From Intestinibacillus massiliensis (GTDB taxonomy: Bacteria; Bacillota; Clostridia; Oscillospirales; Butyricicoccaceae), in assembly GCA_029267335.1 (NCBI GenBank), contig JAJUJC010000001.1, forward strand, positions 124,001-188,000: DNA of 64,000 nucleotides. Reading direction: 5' to 3'. The translations under genes and the position numbers were made by a program. The notes under the pieces are model-generated. The model did no database searches. It saw only the letters and a list, made by a program, of their open reading frames with translations, and was not told the DNA's origin. Below are positions 1 through 8,980 of the stretch, piece by piece. Position 1 is the first letter of the stretch; every line of letters begins with the position of its first letter.

Positions 1-19
1 AATTGAGTAAATGGCGGTC

Positions 20-256
20 TTATTGGCGTTTCTCAAGGTCAAATTGTTTTGCCCATGCTACAAAGGCGATTCTGTTCCGCTCATACCACTGACTGGTCAC
101 AAAATACTTCTCTACGTTAAAGGCAAATAAGTCTCTCCGGCAATGCGGATATTCGCTGATGGTAATCTGTGTAGTAATGTCCAGCTCGGCGTTATATTTT
201 TTGATCAGTGCCTCGTAAAGGCACAGTGTATCCTTGCTCCACTGTGCCGACTGCAT
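20..256 (-). CDS. Small protein of unknown function downstream of hsdR
   Basis: I do not recognise this 78-residue protein. It is the last reading frame of the restriction-modification operon, about 55 bases after the hsdR stop and on the same strand. It has no signal peptide or membrane segment and looks like a small soluble, mostly helical protein rich in aromatic residues near the C-terminus (motif QWYERNRIAF). The frame stays open upstream of the chosen ATG for about a dozen codons, with plausible protein sequence (HYNELLA) but no standard start. A Shine-Dalgarno-like GGGAGGAG lies before that stretch, so the true start may be upstream and non-canonical, or the N-terminus may be lost. A role linked to the type I system is inferred from position only. 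Confidence 0.55.
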   Translation of the reverse strand: MQSAQWSKDTLCLYEALIKKYNAELDITTQITISEYPHCRRDLFAFNVEKYFVTSQWYERNRIAFVAWAKQFDLEKRQ

Positions 257-312
257 AGCGAGCAGTTCATTGTAATGACTGCTCCTCCCAAATCATCCCA
301 TAGCTACTGAAT

Positions 313-3300
313 CTAATCGCGATTAAAGCGAGTTCCACCAATTCCAAAATACTTCTCAAAGAATGCTTTCAGCTTATCAATGATACTCTGTTTCTTTTTC
401 TCCCTATTCCCGCCCCCAAAGCGGCTCACAGGTGGCATAATTCTATCAATATCCGTACCAACAGTCTTTATCTCGCCTTCTCGGAACGAGTTTTCCAAGA
501 AAATACGAGTTTCTGCCGGCTTCAATTTTTCGTCTTGAATCAGTGCAGCAAGATCCTGCTCGCGCTGCTGGGCAACAAACTCATGCCATTCGCTCATAAC
601 ATCATCCGCATCATTGACACCCGCGATAAAGGTTTCAATTAGCTGTTTTTTACTGCGTAGTTCAGGGCTGGCATCGATTGCCTTTTTAATGGTAACAAGC
701 ACCTCTTTATCCTCGCAGTGCGTGTCGTGGTACTTCTTCACCAGCATGAGGATGTAGTCAATATTAATCTCGATTTGCTTGATCAGTTCAATCTCGAATA
801 CGATATCGTCAATAATATTGGTGCTTTCCCCGTTTTCACGCTTGCGCTTCCATTCATCGCGCAAGTCCTGGTATCTGCCCAGATAATCCTGCAAGTCCCG
901 TTCAGCAATCATCTCTTTCCCCTTAAACTCATCGAAGGAGGCAAGAAGATTACGCATGCGTAGGATAGCACCAAACAACGAAATAAAGTCTTTCTGATTC
1001 TGCTCACCAATAATCTGCGGCTCTGATAGCGGGAACTGGTTTGACAAGTGCTCGATCATATCAATATAACCCGGTTTGGGAGTGCCATCGACAGATTCGT
1101 ACCCGTAATAATAATCTTTGAAGCTTTGCAACAAAACGATACCGCCGGCATTTTTATCTCCGAACAGCGAGATTGCCCCATCCACTCTCTTTTGCAAATT
1201 GCGGAAGCAAACAATATTACCGAAAGTCTTGATCGAATTGAGAATGCGATTGGTGCGGCTGAATGCCTGGATCAAGCCGTGCATCTTGAGGTTTTTATCG
1301 ACCCACAAGGTATTAAGCGTGGTAGCGTCAAAGCCGGTAAGGAACATATTGACCACAATTAAAAGGTCCAGCTCCTTGTTCTTCATCCGCAGAGATACAT
1401 CCTTGTAGTAATTCTGGAACTTGTCAGAAGATGTGTCATAGGTGGTATGGAACATCCCGTTATAATCATCTATTGCGCTCTCTAAAAAATCGCGGGAGCT
1501 CTTGTCCAGTGCGGAAGTATCCTCCGGGTTTTCCTCATCAAGGATGCCGTCGGTCTCTTCTTCATTTTGGGTGTAGCTGTAGATGACTGCGATTTTCAAC
1601 TGCTTGGTCGGATCTGCCTGCATCTGCCTGCGGAATTCCTCATAATACAGCTTCGCCATGTCCACAGAGGCCACCGCAAAGATGGAGTTAAATCCGCTGA
1701 TCCGCTGTTTTTGCTTGATTTCCTCAACCGCACCTCTTTCAGCCGAAGCCACATCTGAAATATTTGTCAGCTGATTAAAGATGTACGACTTATCGCCACG
1801 ATAGGTTTTCTGATCGAAGTGGCCCAGAATGTATTTGGCAACCAATGCAATGCGCTGCGGAGCCATGAACGCCTTTTCTCGGTCGATGTCCCAAACCTGC
1901 TCGTCGTCGATGTCCCGGTCGCTATCCATGGTTTTGATATAGTCCACACGGAAGGGCAGCACGTTTTTATCGTTGATGGCATCCACAATCGTATAGGTGT
2001 GGAGCTGATCGCCGAAGGTCTGCTCTGTGGTAAAGAACTGCGCATTTTTCACGCGACCTGCATTGACTGAGAAAATCGGCGTTCCGGTAAAGCCGAACAT
2101 ATAATATTTTTTGAAGTTCTGCACGATTGCCGTGTGCATATCTCCAAACTGGCTGCGGTGGCACTCATCAAAGATAATAATCACGTTTTTGTTATATACC
2201 GAGTGCTCTTTATTTTTCTTGATAAAGGTCGACAGCTTCTGAATTGTGGTAATGATAATACGTTCTTTTGTTCCAGCAAGTTGTTTTTGCAAAATTGCAG
2301 TTGAGGTGTTGCTGTTCGCAGCACCTTTTTCAAAGCGGTCATATTCCTTCATTGTCTGATAATCGAGGTCTTTGCGGTCTACCACAAACAGAACTTTATC
2401 AATGTACGGTAACTGAGAAGCAAGTCGTGCGGTTTTGAAAGAAGTCAGAGTTTTTCCCGAACCGGTGGTGTGCCAGATATAACCGCCGGCGGCAATGTTG
2501 CCGTATTTTCTATAATTGTGCGCAATCTCGATACGGTTGAGGATGCGCTCGGTTGCGGTAATCTGATAAGGGCGCATGACCATTAGCATATTTTCAGAAG
2601 TGAAGATACAGTACTTCGTCAAAATATTCAGAATGGCGTGGCGAGCAAAAAAGGTCTTTGTAAAGTCAATCAGGTCGGAAATTGCCTTGTTGTTGGCATC
2701 CGCCCAGAACGAGGTGAACTCAAAGCTGTTGCTTGTCTTGCCCTTCTTGGATTTGCCGGATGCCGCATCTTTTATGGCGTTGAACCGGGTGCTGTTGGAA
2801 TAGTACTTGGTGTTCGTGCCGTTGGAGATAACAAAAATCTGCACATACTCAAACAGGCCCGAGCCTGCCCAGAAGCTGTCGCGCTGATAGCGGTTAATCT
2901 GATTGAATGCCTCCCGGATGGCAACGCCCCGGCGTTTTAGCTCGATATGTACGAGCGGCAGGCCATTTACAAGCACCGTAACATCATAGCGGTTATCATA
3001 TGTTGCGCCGTCCTCTTTGCCAAGAACATACTGGTTGATGACCTGCAAACGATTATTGTGGATGTTCTTTTTGTCGATGAGCGTGATGTTTTTGGTCATG
3101 GCATCATCACGCTTTAACACCTGCACATAGTCCTCTTGAATTTTGCGGGTCTTTTCTACGATTCCATCGTTTTTGTTGGCGATGCAGTCGGTAAAAAAGC
3201 GTTCCCATTCGCTATCGGTAAAGGTGTAATCGTTGAGTTCTTCCAGCTTGGCACGCAGATTCGCAATCAGGTCGGCTTCTGTATGAATGGGCAGATAATC

Positions 3301-3444
3301 ATAACCCTGCTCGCACAGCAGACGAATAAACTCTTGCTCCAATGCCGCTTCGCTCTGGTAGCTGTCGGAGCGGGTTCTGACCGGCTCATATTCGGTGACA
3401 ACGGTGTTCTGATTTGTTTCGGCTACTATATTGAAAAAAGGCAC
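313..3444 (-). CDS. hsdR: Type I restriction enzyme R subunit (HsdR)
   Basis: This is the motor and nuclease subunit of a type I restriction-modification complex. It translocates DNA with ATP and cleaves unmethylated DNA away from the target site. The 1043 residues match the usual family length. The N-terminal nuclease domain shows the catalytic ELK motif (HIELKRRG) near residue 170, followed by the conserved EAFNQINRY. The superfamily 2 motor follows, with Walker A HTTGSGKT, the DECH box in FDECHRSQFG and motif III FTGTP. Helical HsdM-contacting sequence fills the C-terminus. It starts at GTG behind TAAGGAGGTG. It lies 13 bases after hsdS and is intact, so the restriction activity should be functional if hsdM and hsdS are expressed. 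Confidence 0.97.
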   Translation of the reverse strand: MPFFNIVAETNQNTVVTEYEPVRTRSDSYQSEAALEQEFIRLLCEQGYDYLPIHTEADLIANLRAKLEELNDYTFTDSEWERFFTDCIANKNDGIVEKTRKIQEDYVQVLKRDDAMTKNITLIDKKNIHNNRLQVINQYVLGKEDGATYDNRYDVTVLVNGLPLVHIELKRRGVAIREAFNQINRYQRDSFWAGSGLFEYVQIFVISNGTNTKYYSNSTRFNAIKDAASGKSKKGKTSNSFEFTSFWADANNKAISDLIDFTKTFFARHAILNILTKYCIFTSENMLMVMRPYQITATERILNRIEIAHNYRKYGNIAAGGYIWHTTGSGKTLTSFKTARLASQLPYIDKVLFVVDRKDLDYQTMKEYDRFEKGAANSNTSTAILQKQLAGTKERIIITTIQKLSTFIKKNKEHSVYNKNVIIIFDECHRSQFGDMHTAIVQNFKKYYMFGFTGTPIFSVNAGRVKNAQFFTTEQTFGDQLHTYTIVDAINDKNVLPFRVDYIKTMDSDRDIDDEQVWDIDREKAFMAPQRIALVAKYILGHFDQKTYRGDKSYIFNQLTNISDVASAERGAVEEIKQKQRISGFNSIFAVASVDMAKLYYEEFRRQMQADPTKQLKIAVIYSYTQNEEETDGILDEENPEDTSALDKSSRDFLESAIDDYNGMFHTTYDTSSDKFQNYYKDVSLRMKNKELDLLIVVNMFLTGFDATTLNTLWVDKNLKMHGLIQAFSRTNRILNSIKTFGNIVCFRNLQKRVDGAISLFGDKNAGGIVLLQSFKDYYYGYESVDGTPKPGYIDMIEHLSNQFPLSEPQIIGEQNQKDFISLFGAILRMRNLLASFDEFKGKEMIAERDLQDYLGRYQDLRDEWKRKRENGESTNIIDDIVFEIELIKQIEINIDYILMLVKKYHDTHCEDKEVLVTIKKAIDASPELRSKKQLIETFIAGVNDADDVMSEWHEFVAQQREQDLAALIQDEKLKPAETRIFLENSFREGEIKTVGTDIDRIMPPVSRFGGGNREKKKQSIIDKLKAFFEKYFGIGGTRFNRD

Positions 3445-3457
3445 GTTTTACACCTCC

Positions 3458-4591
3458 TTAGGTCAATTCTTTGAATGTCAGCAGCTTGTCCCGATAGTAT
3501 TCGTATTGCTTTTGCCGTGCAGCAATTTCGGCGGGGAGACCGGTGGAAATGTCGTTACACAATGCATAAAATTTATCCAGTACACCTACAACATATTTCT
3601 GCTGTTCTATTGATGGTACAGGTAACGCAATTTCTTTCAATTGCCCTGACGTGACAAGAGGTTGTCCGCCACCTTTTGCATATTGGTGCAAATTCATACT
3701 GGAAAGTTGGTAAAACACATATTCTAAGGATATATCAGATTTCAAATCAACGATTAGTGTATTATCCGAAACATCATAATCTCCATCTGCAATGTGAACA
3801 TACCCTGCATTTGCCCCCACTCTGGCAATAAGAATTTGTTTCTTGTGATATACCGCTGTATTCGTAGATGATATTATTCCGGTCGAGCCGTAAACCGGGA
3901 AATTTCCATTTTCAAGACGTTCTTTGTTTTTCCCAGACAATATACCATGAGATATTTCCTTCAAAGTCATTTTAGGCGAACCATCCAGTGAAAGAAGCAC
4001 ATTTCTATAATACTCATACTGCTTTTTTCTCGCTGTAAGCTCCGCTGTAAGCTCCGCTGTAAGCTCCGTGAAATTGTTCAGAATGCGGACAATTTCCTCT
4101 TGCACAGGAAGAGGGGGGACGGGAAGAATTATCTTTTTAAATTTTTCAAACGGAAGCAACTTCCTTCCTGTTCCTTCAATGCCTTCTCTACTGGTTATAA
4201 TTTGCCATGTGCCATTTCGTGAATTAAAAAAATACAAAAGATAATCGGGAGTAATAACCTTTTCATCTATACTAAATACAACATTTAAAGGACTTACAAT
4301 GACCTCCTCTTTATCTCTAAGATAATTTATTGAACCAACATCGATTCGAGAAGGTGAATAAACAAACCAGTTCTTCTTGACAACTCTATATCCAGATGTA
4401 TCATCACTTGTTACTTTTGCATCTTTAAAATACTCTGTGGTTGGTATCAATCCACCTTGCGTAATGCTATATGGGGAATTGCAAAGTTCTCCTTTGTTTT
4501 TTCCTTTTTCGTTCTTGGCAAATGTACCAACAGCTTTATACTCTACCCCATTTGGGCAGTATTGCGCAATCAATTCATCTAACCTGCTCAT
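3458..4591 (-). CDS. hsdS: Type I restriction enzyme specificity subunit (HsdS)
   Basis: This is the DNA-recognition subunit that sets the target sequence for both methylation and cleavage. The 377 residues show the classical two-part layout: target recognition domain 1 (about residues 1-175), a central conserved helix ending in ARKKQYEYYR, target recognition domain 2, and a C-terminal copy of the helix (ARQKQYEYYRDKLL). The two repeated helices form the spacer that measures the distance between half-sites. The central helix carries consecutive TAEL repeats encoded by perfect 12-bp DNA repeats. The start ATG overlaps the hsdM stop as ATGA. The gene is more AT-rich than the flanking core genes, as expected for a shuffled specificity gene. 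The recognised sequence cannot be predicted here. Confidence 0.96.
   Translation of the reverse strand: MSRLDELIAQYCPNGVEYKAVGTFAKNEKGKNKGELCNSPYSITQGGLIPTTEYFKDAKVTSDDTSGYRVVKKNWFVYSPSRIDVGSINYLRDKEEVIVSPLNVVFSIDEKVITPDYLLYFFNSRNGTWQIITSREGIEGTGRKLLPFEKFKKIILPVPPLPVQEEIVRILNNFTELTAELTAELTARKKQYEYYRNVLLSLDGSPKMTLKEISHGILSGKNKERLENGNFPVYGSTGIISSTNTAVYHKKQILIARVGANAGYVHIADGDYDVSDNTLIVDLKSDISLEYVFYQLSSMNLHQYAKGGGQPLVTSGQLKEIALPVPSIEQQKYVVGVLDKFYALCNDISTGLPAEIAARQKQYEYYRDKLLTFKELT
4032..4067 (-). repeat. Three perfect 12-bp tandem repeats in hsdS encoding TAEL
   Basis: Three identical copies of GCTGTAAGCTCC (plus-strand reading) lie end to end inside hsdS. On the coding strand they give ELTAELTAELTA within the central spacer helix. 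In the EcoR124 family, a change in the number of TAEL repeats lengthens the helix and changes the spacer of the bipartite target. Perfect 12-bp repeats keep frame when they slip, so copy number can vary without killing the gene. Confidence 0.93.
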
Positions 4592-6186
4592 ACGCCCGCC
4601 TCGATTTCTTCCACGATATTGCGAATGGCCTTCCGCAGTTCGTCCTCACGCAGTACGATTTCTTCAATCTCGGCGTTCAGTTTCACAATATCAATTTTTT
4701 CCCGGGTGTCCTCCGCCTCTACATAGGTGGAAACCGAGAGATTATAGTCGTTCTCTGCCACTTCGTCATAACCGGCAAGGTGGGAGAAGTGCGCCACTTC
4801 CGCACGCTTTGCAAAGGTGTCCACAATGCGATCAATATTCTCTGGGGTTAGTTTGTTGTTGTTGGTGACCTTGATGCACTCGTTTGACGCATCAATAAAC
4901 AGGGTCTTGTTGTCACTCTTGTTCTTCTTCATCACCATGATGCAGGTGGCAATGGAGGTGCCGAAAAACAGGTTACTGGGCAGTTGAATAATGCAGTCCA
5001 CAAAGTTGTTGTCAATTAAGTATTTGCGGATTTTTTGTTCTGCGCCGCCACGGTACATAATGCCCGGGAAGCAGACAATCGCAGCCGTTCCGTTACTGGC
5101 AAGCCAAGAAAGGCTGTGCATGATAAAGGCAAGATCCGCCTTGCTCTTAGGAGCCAGCACGCCGGCGGGAGAAAACCGAGGGTCATTGATAAGCAGGGGG
5201 TTTTCATCGCCCGCCCATTTAATGGAATACGGCGGATTGGAAACGATTAGTTCAAAGGGCTCATCGTCCCAATGCTGCGGGTTAATCAGCGTATCTTCGC
5301 ACTCCACATCAAACTTATCAAATCCAATATCGTGCAGAAACATATTGATGCGGCACAGGTTATAGGTGGTGATATTGATCTCCTGACCATAGAACCCACT
5401 GGTAACGGCGTCCTTGCCAAGAATTTTCACTGCTTTCAAAAGCAACGAGCCGGAGCCGCACGCCGGGTCATATACCTTGTTGACCGTTTTCTTGCCCACC
5501 GTGCCAAGGCGGGTCAACAGTTCGGACACGTCCGCCGGCGTAAAAAACTCGCCGCCGGATTTGCCCGCATTGGACGCGTACATCGTCATTAAATATTCAT
5601 AGGCATCGCCAAAAGCATCGATGTCATGGTCTTTCACAGAACCGAGATTCATAGCGGCAACGCCATCCAGCAGCTTTGTAAGGCGTTCGTTTCTCTTTGC
5701 GACGGTACTGCCCAGTTTGTTGCTGTTTACATCAAAGTCATCAAATAACCCTGCAAAGCTGTTTTCAGAAGCACTGCCTTGGGCGGATTCCTCAATGTGG
5801 CTAAATACTTCCTCTAGCTTTTCATTGAGCAGCTTTTCTTTGCCGTTGGGGTAAGTCCAACCTTCTCCGCTAGCGGCCTTAGCTCTCACGTTGCAAAAAA
5901 GCTCACTGGGCAAGATGAAAAAGCCCTTTTCCTGCACCAAACCGGCGCGGGCTTCTTTCGCTTCTGTATCCTTTAGCTTGGCATAGTCGAAGCTGGTATT
6001 TCCAGCCTCTATCTCACCGTCATTAATGTATGCAGTCAGATTTTCAGAAATATAACGATAAAACATTGTTCCAAGCACATAGTTCTTAAAATCCCAACCG
6101 TCTACGGCACCGCGCAGTTCGTCGGCAATCGCCCAAATGGCACGGTGGAGCTCATCGCGCTCCTGCTCTTTTTTCATATCAACCAT
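4588..6186 (-). CDS. hsdM: Type I restriction-modification methyltransferase subunit (HsdM)
   Basis: This subunit performs N6-adenine methylation with S-adenosylmethionine and is shared by the methylase (M2S1) and the restriction complex. The 532 residues contain an N-terminal helical HsdM domain, then the methyltransferase domain with motif I DPACGSGSLLLKA (about residue 240) and catalytic motif IV SNPPYS (about residue 320). The C-terminal part has the helical tail that contacts HsdS. The start ATG is preceded by CGGAGGTAAGG. The final codons overlap hsdS by ATGA, so the two are translationally coupled. Its own start overlaps the reading frame of a broken helix-turn-helix gene by 8 bases. 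Confidence 0.97.
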   Translation of the reverse strand: MVDMKKEQERDELHRAIWAIADELRGAVDGWDFKNYVLGTMFYRYISENLTAYINDGEIEAGNTSFDYAKLKDTEAKEARAGLVQEKGFFILPSELFCNVRAKAASGEGWTYPNGKEKLLNEKLEEVFSHIEESAQGSASENSFAGLFDDFDVNSNKLGSTVAKRNERLTKLLDGVAAMNLGSVKDHDIDAFGDAYEYLMTMYASNAGKSGGEFFTPADVSELLTRLGTVGKKTVNKVYDPACGSGSLLLKAVKILGKDAVTSGFYGQEINITTYNLCRINMFLHDIGFDKFDVECEDTLINPQHWDDEPFELIVSNPPYSIKWAGDENPLLINDPRFSPAGVLAPKSKADLAFIMHSLSWLASNGTAAIVCFPGIMYRGGAEQKIRKYLIDNNFVDCIIQLPSNLFFGTSIATCIMVMKKNKSDNKTLFIDASNECIKVTNNNKLTPENIDRIVDTFAKRAEVAHFSHLAGYDEVAENDYNLSVSTYVEAEDTREKIDIVKLNAEIEEIVLREDELRKAIRNIVEEIEAGV

Positions 6187-6412
6187 TGTCCCTTACCTCC
6201 GAATTATTTTTGTGGGCAGCTGCACTTGCGCCCCTTTCGATCCATGCGTCAACTTCAGACACTCTGAATTTATAGAACCTTCCGAATTTTTAGAAGGGAA
6301 TGGTATCCTTTTTGCCCCATGCTCGAATGGTATGCTTACTACAACCAACGTGCTTTGAAATCTCTTCGAGGCTAAGCCGCCGCTCCGCAGTATCCATTTT
6401 ACTTTCTTTCAT
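6179..6412 (-). pseudogene. Broken excisionase/MerR-like helix-turn-helix gene preceding hsdM
   Basis: Reading from ATG 6412 gives a short DNA-binding protein of the excisionase/MerR-like type. It opens with ERRLSLEEISKHVGCSKHTI and ends with KFRVSEVDAWIERGA, a typical layout for the small regulator found before hsdM in Firmicutes. An in-frame TAA at 6290-6292, directly after the residues DTIPF, splits it. The frame then continues open to a TGA that overlaps the hsdM start (ATGGTTGA), 78 codons in all. The conserved sequence on both sides of the stop in one frame argues for a single nonsense change rather than chance. Upstream help is an AGGGGG 12 bases before the ATG. The product would be a 40-residue truncated peptide, so control of the operon may be altered. 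Confidence 0.8.
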
Positions 6413-6436
6413 GTCCAATAAAACCCCCTGTCTGAT

Positions 6437-6591
6437 GTGCTGCCCCCTGTCAAGTAGACATTTTTTGTGGACACCTGGTACGCAGCAGAGCCAGTACGCA
6501 TTTCCATACGGGTCATTTTCATAGTTAATTGGATTCTTTCGTAGTTATAAAAATGGATATACTCGTCCACCAATTCTGCCGCAATACTATG
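6437..6591 (-). mobile_element. 3' remnant of an IS3-family element (orfB C-terminus)
   Basis: The minus strand encodes AAELVDEYIHFYNYERIQ followed by MKMTRMEMRT, which is the typical C-terminal end of IS3-family (IS150-type) OrfB transposases. Nothing recognisable precedes it, so only the last part of the gene remains. The adjoining DNA GTCTACTTGACAGGGGGCAG ending CACA could be the right terminal inverted repeat, since IS3 ends finish in CA. The left boundary is set by that guess, and the right boundary by where serine-recombinase sequence begins on the other strand. Confidence 0.75.
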
Positions 6592-7235
6592 TCGAAAAAA
6601 GCCATGCTGCCATCATTGAGCCTCTGGAATGGGACATGGTTCAAGCGAAGATTGCACGGCGCAAGTCCCGCAAGGTGATCTGGCGCTGCAACAGCAAGTT
6701 CAAAGGTCAAAGCAAATGCGTCACGCCTCATCTGGACGCGGATACTATTCAGCGAATGTTTCTGAAAGCCTACAATCGGCTGATAGCAGACCGCGAGAGT
6801 GTTATCTCCGACTGCGCTCTGATGCGGCAGGTGCTTTCACACACCACGATGCTGGATGCGGAGCTCGACAGCTTGAACGCGGAAATCACCGAAATCACGA
6901 TTGTGGCGGAATTGGTCAAAGCCTGTGTCAGAGAGAACGCTACCACGGCGCGGGTCGCGGAGCTAGTGACAGAAAAAGAGCGGAAGCATCATCAACACCG
7001 TGCAATCCGATTGCGCACAGAGGCATTAAAGAAACAGCCCCTCGTCCTCGCAGAATCGGACAAAAGGCTGTGGATAGCAATAGTCGACCGGGCGACGGTA
7101 TTCTGCGATGGAAGAATCGTGTTTAAGTTCAAAAGCCTATTCTTTGAGGAAATGAGACCCTCGCAAAAAGTGAAACTATTTCAAGTAATCGAAAGCGCAG
7201 GCGTGGGAACGGCGCTGATTCGGAGGTACACATAA
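6578..7235 (+). pseudogene. C-terminal remnant of a large serine recombinase
   Basis: The plus strand is open from about 6578 and encodes the C-terminal part of a large serine recombinase. It has the recombinase-domain end PQYYVEKSHAAIIEP, then the zinc beta-ribbon region with WRCNSKFKG and CVTPHLDADTIQ, then a long coiled-coil stretch of the kind found in conjugative and mobilisable element integrases. The N-terminal catalytic resolvase domain with its active-site serine is missing. The frame enters without a start codon, directly against the IS3 remnant. The ORF track starts at an internal ATG (6636). It is most likely the dead end of the element that brought in the hsd genes. Confidence 0.85.
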
Positions 7236-7315
7236 CTTTTCAGCGTCAGACGGGCAGCGTACAGAAACATTAAAAAATGGAAAAAGCCAGTGCTTATAGG
7301 ATTTTCAGGCGTAAA

Positions 7316-7358
7316 ATAAAAACGCTAATGTTGACACTGATCGTATCAATATTAGCGT
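7316..7358 (-). terminator. Rho-independent terminator of tRNA-Pro
   Basis: AACGCTAAT and ATTAGCGTT form a long stem with an inner TTGA/TCAA extension. On the minus strand it is followed by TTTTTATTTT. It sits just after the tRNA-Pro 3' end. Confidence 0.85.
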
Positions 7359-7366
7359 TCTTAATA

Positions 7367-7443
7367 TGGTCGAGGTGACAGGATTTGAACCTGCGGCCTC
7401 TTCGTCCCGAACGAAGCGCTCTACCAAGCTGAGCCACACCTCG
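7367..7443 (-). tRNA. tRNA-Pro (anticodon CGG), CCA encoded
   Basis: The minus strand folds as a standard cloverleaf: acceptor CGAGGTG/CACCTCG, D-arm GCTC/GAGC, anticodon stem CTTCG/CGAAG with loop TTCGGGA (anticodon CGG, reads CCG), and T-arm with TTCAAAT. Discriminator A and CCA are encoded. The 3' end faces the recombinase remnant and hsd island, which fits the tRNA marking the border of an integrated element. Confidence 0.96.
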
Positions 7444-7552
7444 ACATGCGCTATCGCATGAAAGCTTGTTTATTATAGCAAATCGAACAGGGTGTGTCAA
7501 CCGATTTTGACAAAGTTTTGCCAAAAAAATCTCTCTTGGCATGTGGGCTGTT

Positions 7553-8836
7553 TTATGGTTCATCTTCACGAATCGAGGTTTTCACGCGTGTTTGCGTTTC
7601 TCCCTTTTCGTAGCACAGTGTGTGGTCATTTTCAATATGATTTAGACCAAAATATGCATGGGTATCGTCTGTCAAAGCCTTGCGACGCAATGAGCGATTT
7701 ACCAGACCGGATACCAGACTGTAAATGACAGCAAAGAGCGGCACACCGATTACCATACCTGTAAAGCCGAAAAATCCGCCGAATGCTAGAATTGCGAACA
7801 TGACCCAGAAACTTGAAAGACCGGTCGAATCGCCCAATATCTTCGGCCCGAGAATATTACCGTCAAATTGTTGTAATACCAAAATAAAAATTAAAAACTT
7901 AAGTGCGGCGAGCGGATCGCTCAACAAGATCAGCAGCGTGGACGGGATCGCACCGATAAACGGTCCAAAAAACGGAATAATGTTTGTAACGCCGATGATG
8001 ACACTAATCAACATCGCATACGGCAAATGGAACACAGACATGCCAATAAAACAGATAATGCCGATAATAAAGGAATCTAACAGCTTACCGTTGATAAAGC
8101 CGCCGAACACGCGATGCGCAAAGCGGAAATTATCAATAATGAGATTGGCACGCGGCACACTGAAGAGGCTGTAGATCATTTTCTTGGACTGTGCCGCGAA
8201 CAGCTCTTTACTGTTGAGAACATAAATGCACACAAAAAGACCGACCAGAATATCCTTAAAGAACGTAATCGTTTCCCATAAACCGTTCATCACGGAGTTC
8301 AGCTGATTGTTAAGCTGGGGCAGCATGTCGATCTTGACCCATTGTGTCAGTGTCGTAACGGCTTCCTCAGAAAAGTTTACAATAAAATCCTCAAATTTGG
8401 GGTTGTTTGCCAATGTTGTTTGCAGCCACTGGGTCGCCTGCCGGAAGCTGTCAGGCAGCGTATCGACCAGACCAACGATGCTGGTCACAAGCTGCGGAAG
8501 AACCATCCAAATCAAGCCGGTGACAATGAGCAGTAAAAACAGGATAGAAACTGCGGTCGAGCATGCTTTCACAACACGTTTCGCCTTGAGAGGACTTTTC
8601 ATGTGCCGATGGAAGAACGGTTCAATGTGCTGATCCGCGAAGTTAAACACTGGCAGCAATAAATACGCCATTACCAAACCGTAGATAAAGGGTTTGAAGA
8701 TTGTGGTCAATGTGGCGAAAAACTGCCGCACAGACCCCATACGAAAAAGGATAAAAAATAAAATACTGCTGCAGGCGACTACCCCCAATACCGTCAATGC
8801 CCAATAGAGATATTTCTTGTATGCACCGTTTTTCAT
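7553..8836 (-). CDS. AI-2E family transporter (permease)
   Basis: This is a polytopic membrane protein of the AI-2E/TqsA-YdiK-like permease family. Members export small molecules or act as sodium/proton antiporters; the substrate cannot be read from the sequence. The 427 residues show paired hydrophobic segments at the N-terminus, a long amphipathic middle region, and a conserved C-terminal membrane bundle containing IIGVTNIIPFFGPFIGAIP and GPKILGDSTGLS, both hallmark stretches of the family. The start ATG follows GGAGG. It stands alone between the tRNA-Pro and the leu operon terminator. The C-terminal tail after the last membrane segment is hydrophilic and variable. Confidence 0.92.
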   Translation of the reverse strand: MKNGAYKKYLYWALTVLGVVACSSILFFILFRMGSVRQFFATLTTIFKPFIYGLVMAYLLLPVFNFADQHIEPFFHRHMKSPLKAKRVVKACSTAVSILFLLLIVTGLIWMVLPQLVTSIVGLVDTLPDSFRQATQWLQTTLANNPKFEDFIVNFSEEAVTTLTQWVKIDMLPQLNNQLNSVMNGLWETITFFKDILVGLFVCIYVLNSKELFAAQSKKMIYSLFSVPRANLIIDNFRFAHRVFGGFINGKLLDSFIIGIICFIGMSVFHLPYAMLISVIIGVTNIIPFFGPFIGAIPSTLLILLSDPLAALKFLIFILVLQQFDGNILGPKILGDSTGLSSFWVMFAILAFGGFFGFTGMVIGVPLFAVIYSLVSGLVNRSLRRKALTDDTHAYFGLNHIENDHTLCYEKGETQTRVKTSIREDEP

Positions 8837-8937
8837 GGCGGCCTCCGTCTATTATCATTCTTTTTAGTATAGCACAAATGGACCAGACGAGAAAAGCTCT
8901 ATTCATTAAATTCACAGTAAGTTTTCAAATGTAGCGT

Positions 8938-8968
8938 AAAAGGCTGTCAACCATAGTTGACAGCCTTT
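8938..8968 (-). terminator. Terminator after the leu operon
   Basis: AAAGGCTGTCAA and TTGACAGCCTTT form a 12-bp stem directly downstream of leuB on its coding strand, ending in a weak T-run. Confidence 0.75.
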
Positions 8969-8980
8969 GTTGTGAATTTC

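Noticed and set aside
4032-4067. CRISPR-like short repeats
   Set aside because: Only three direct copies of 12 bases without spacers; they code for TAEL units in hsdS. No CRISPR array was seen anywhere.
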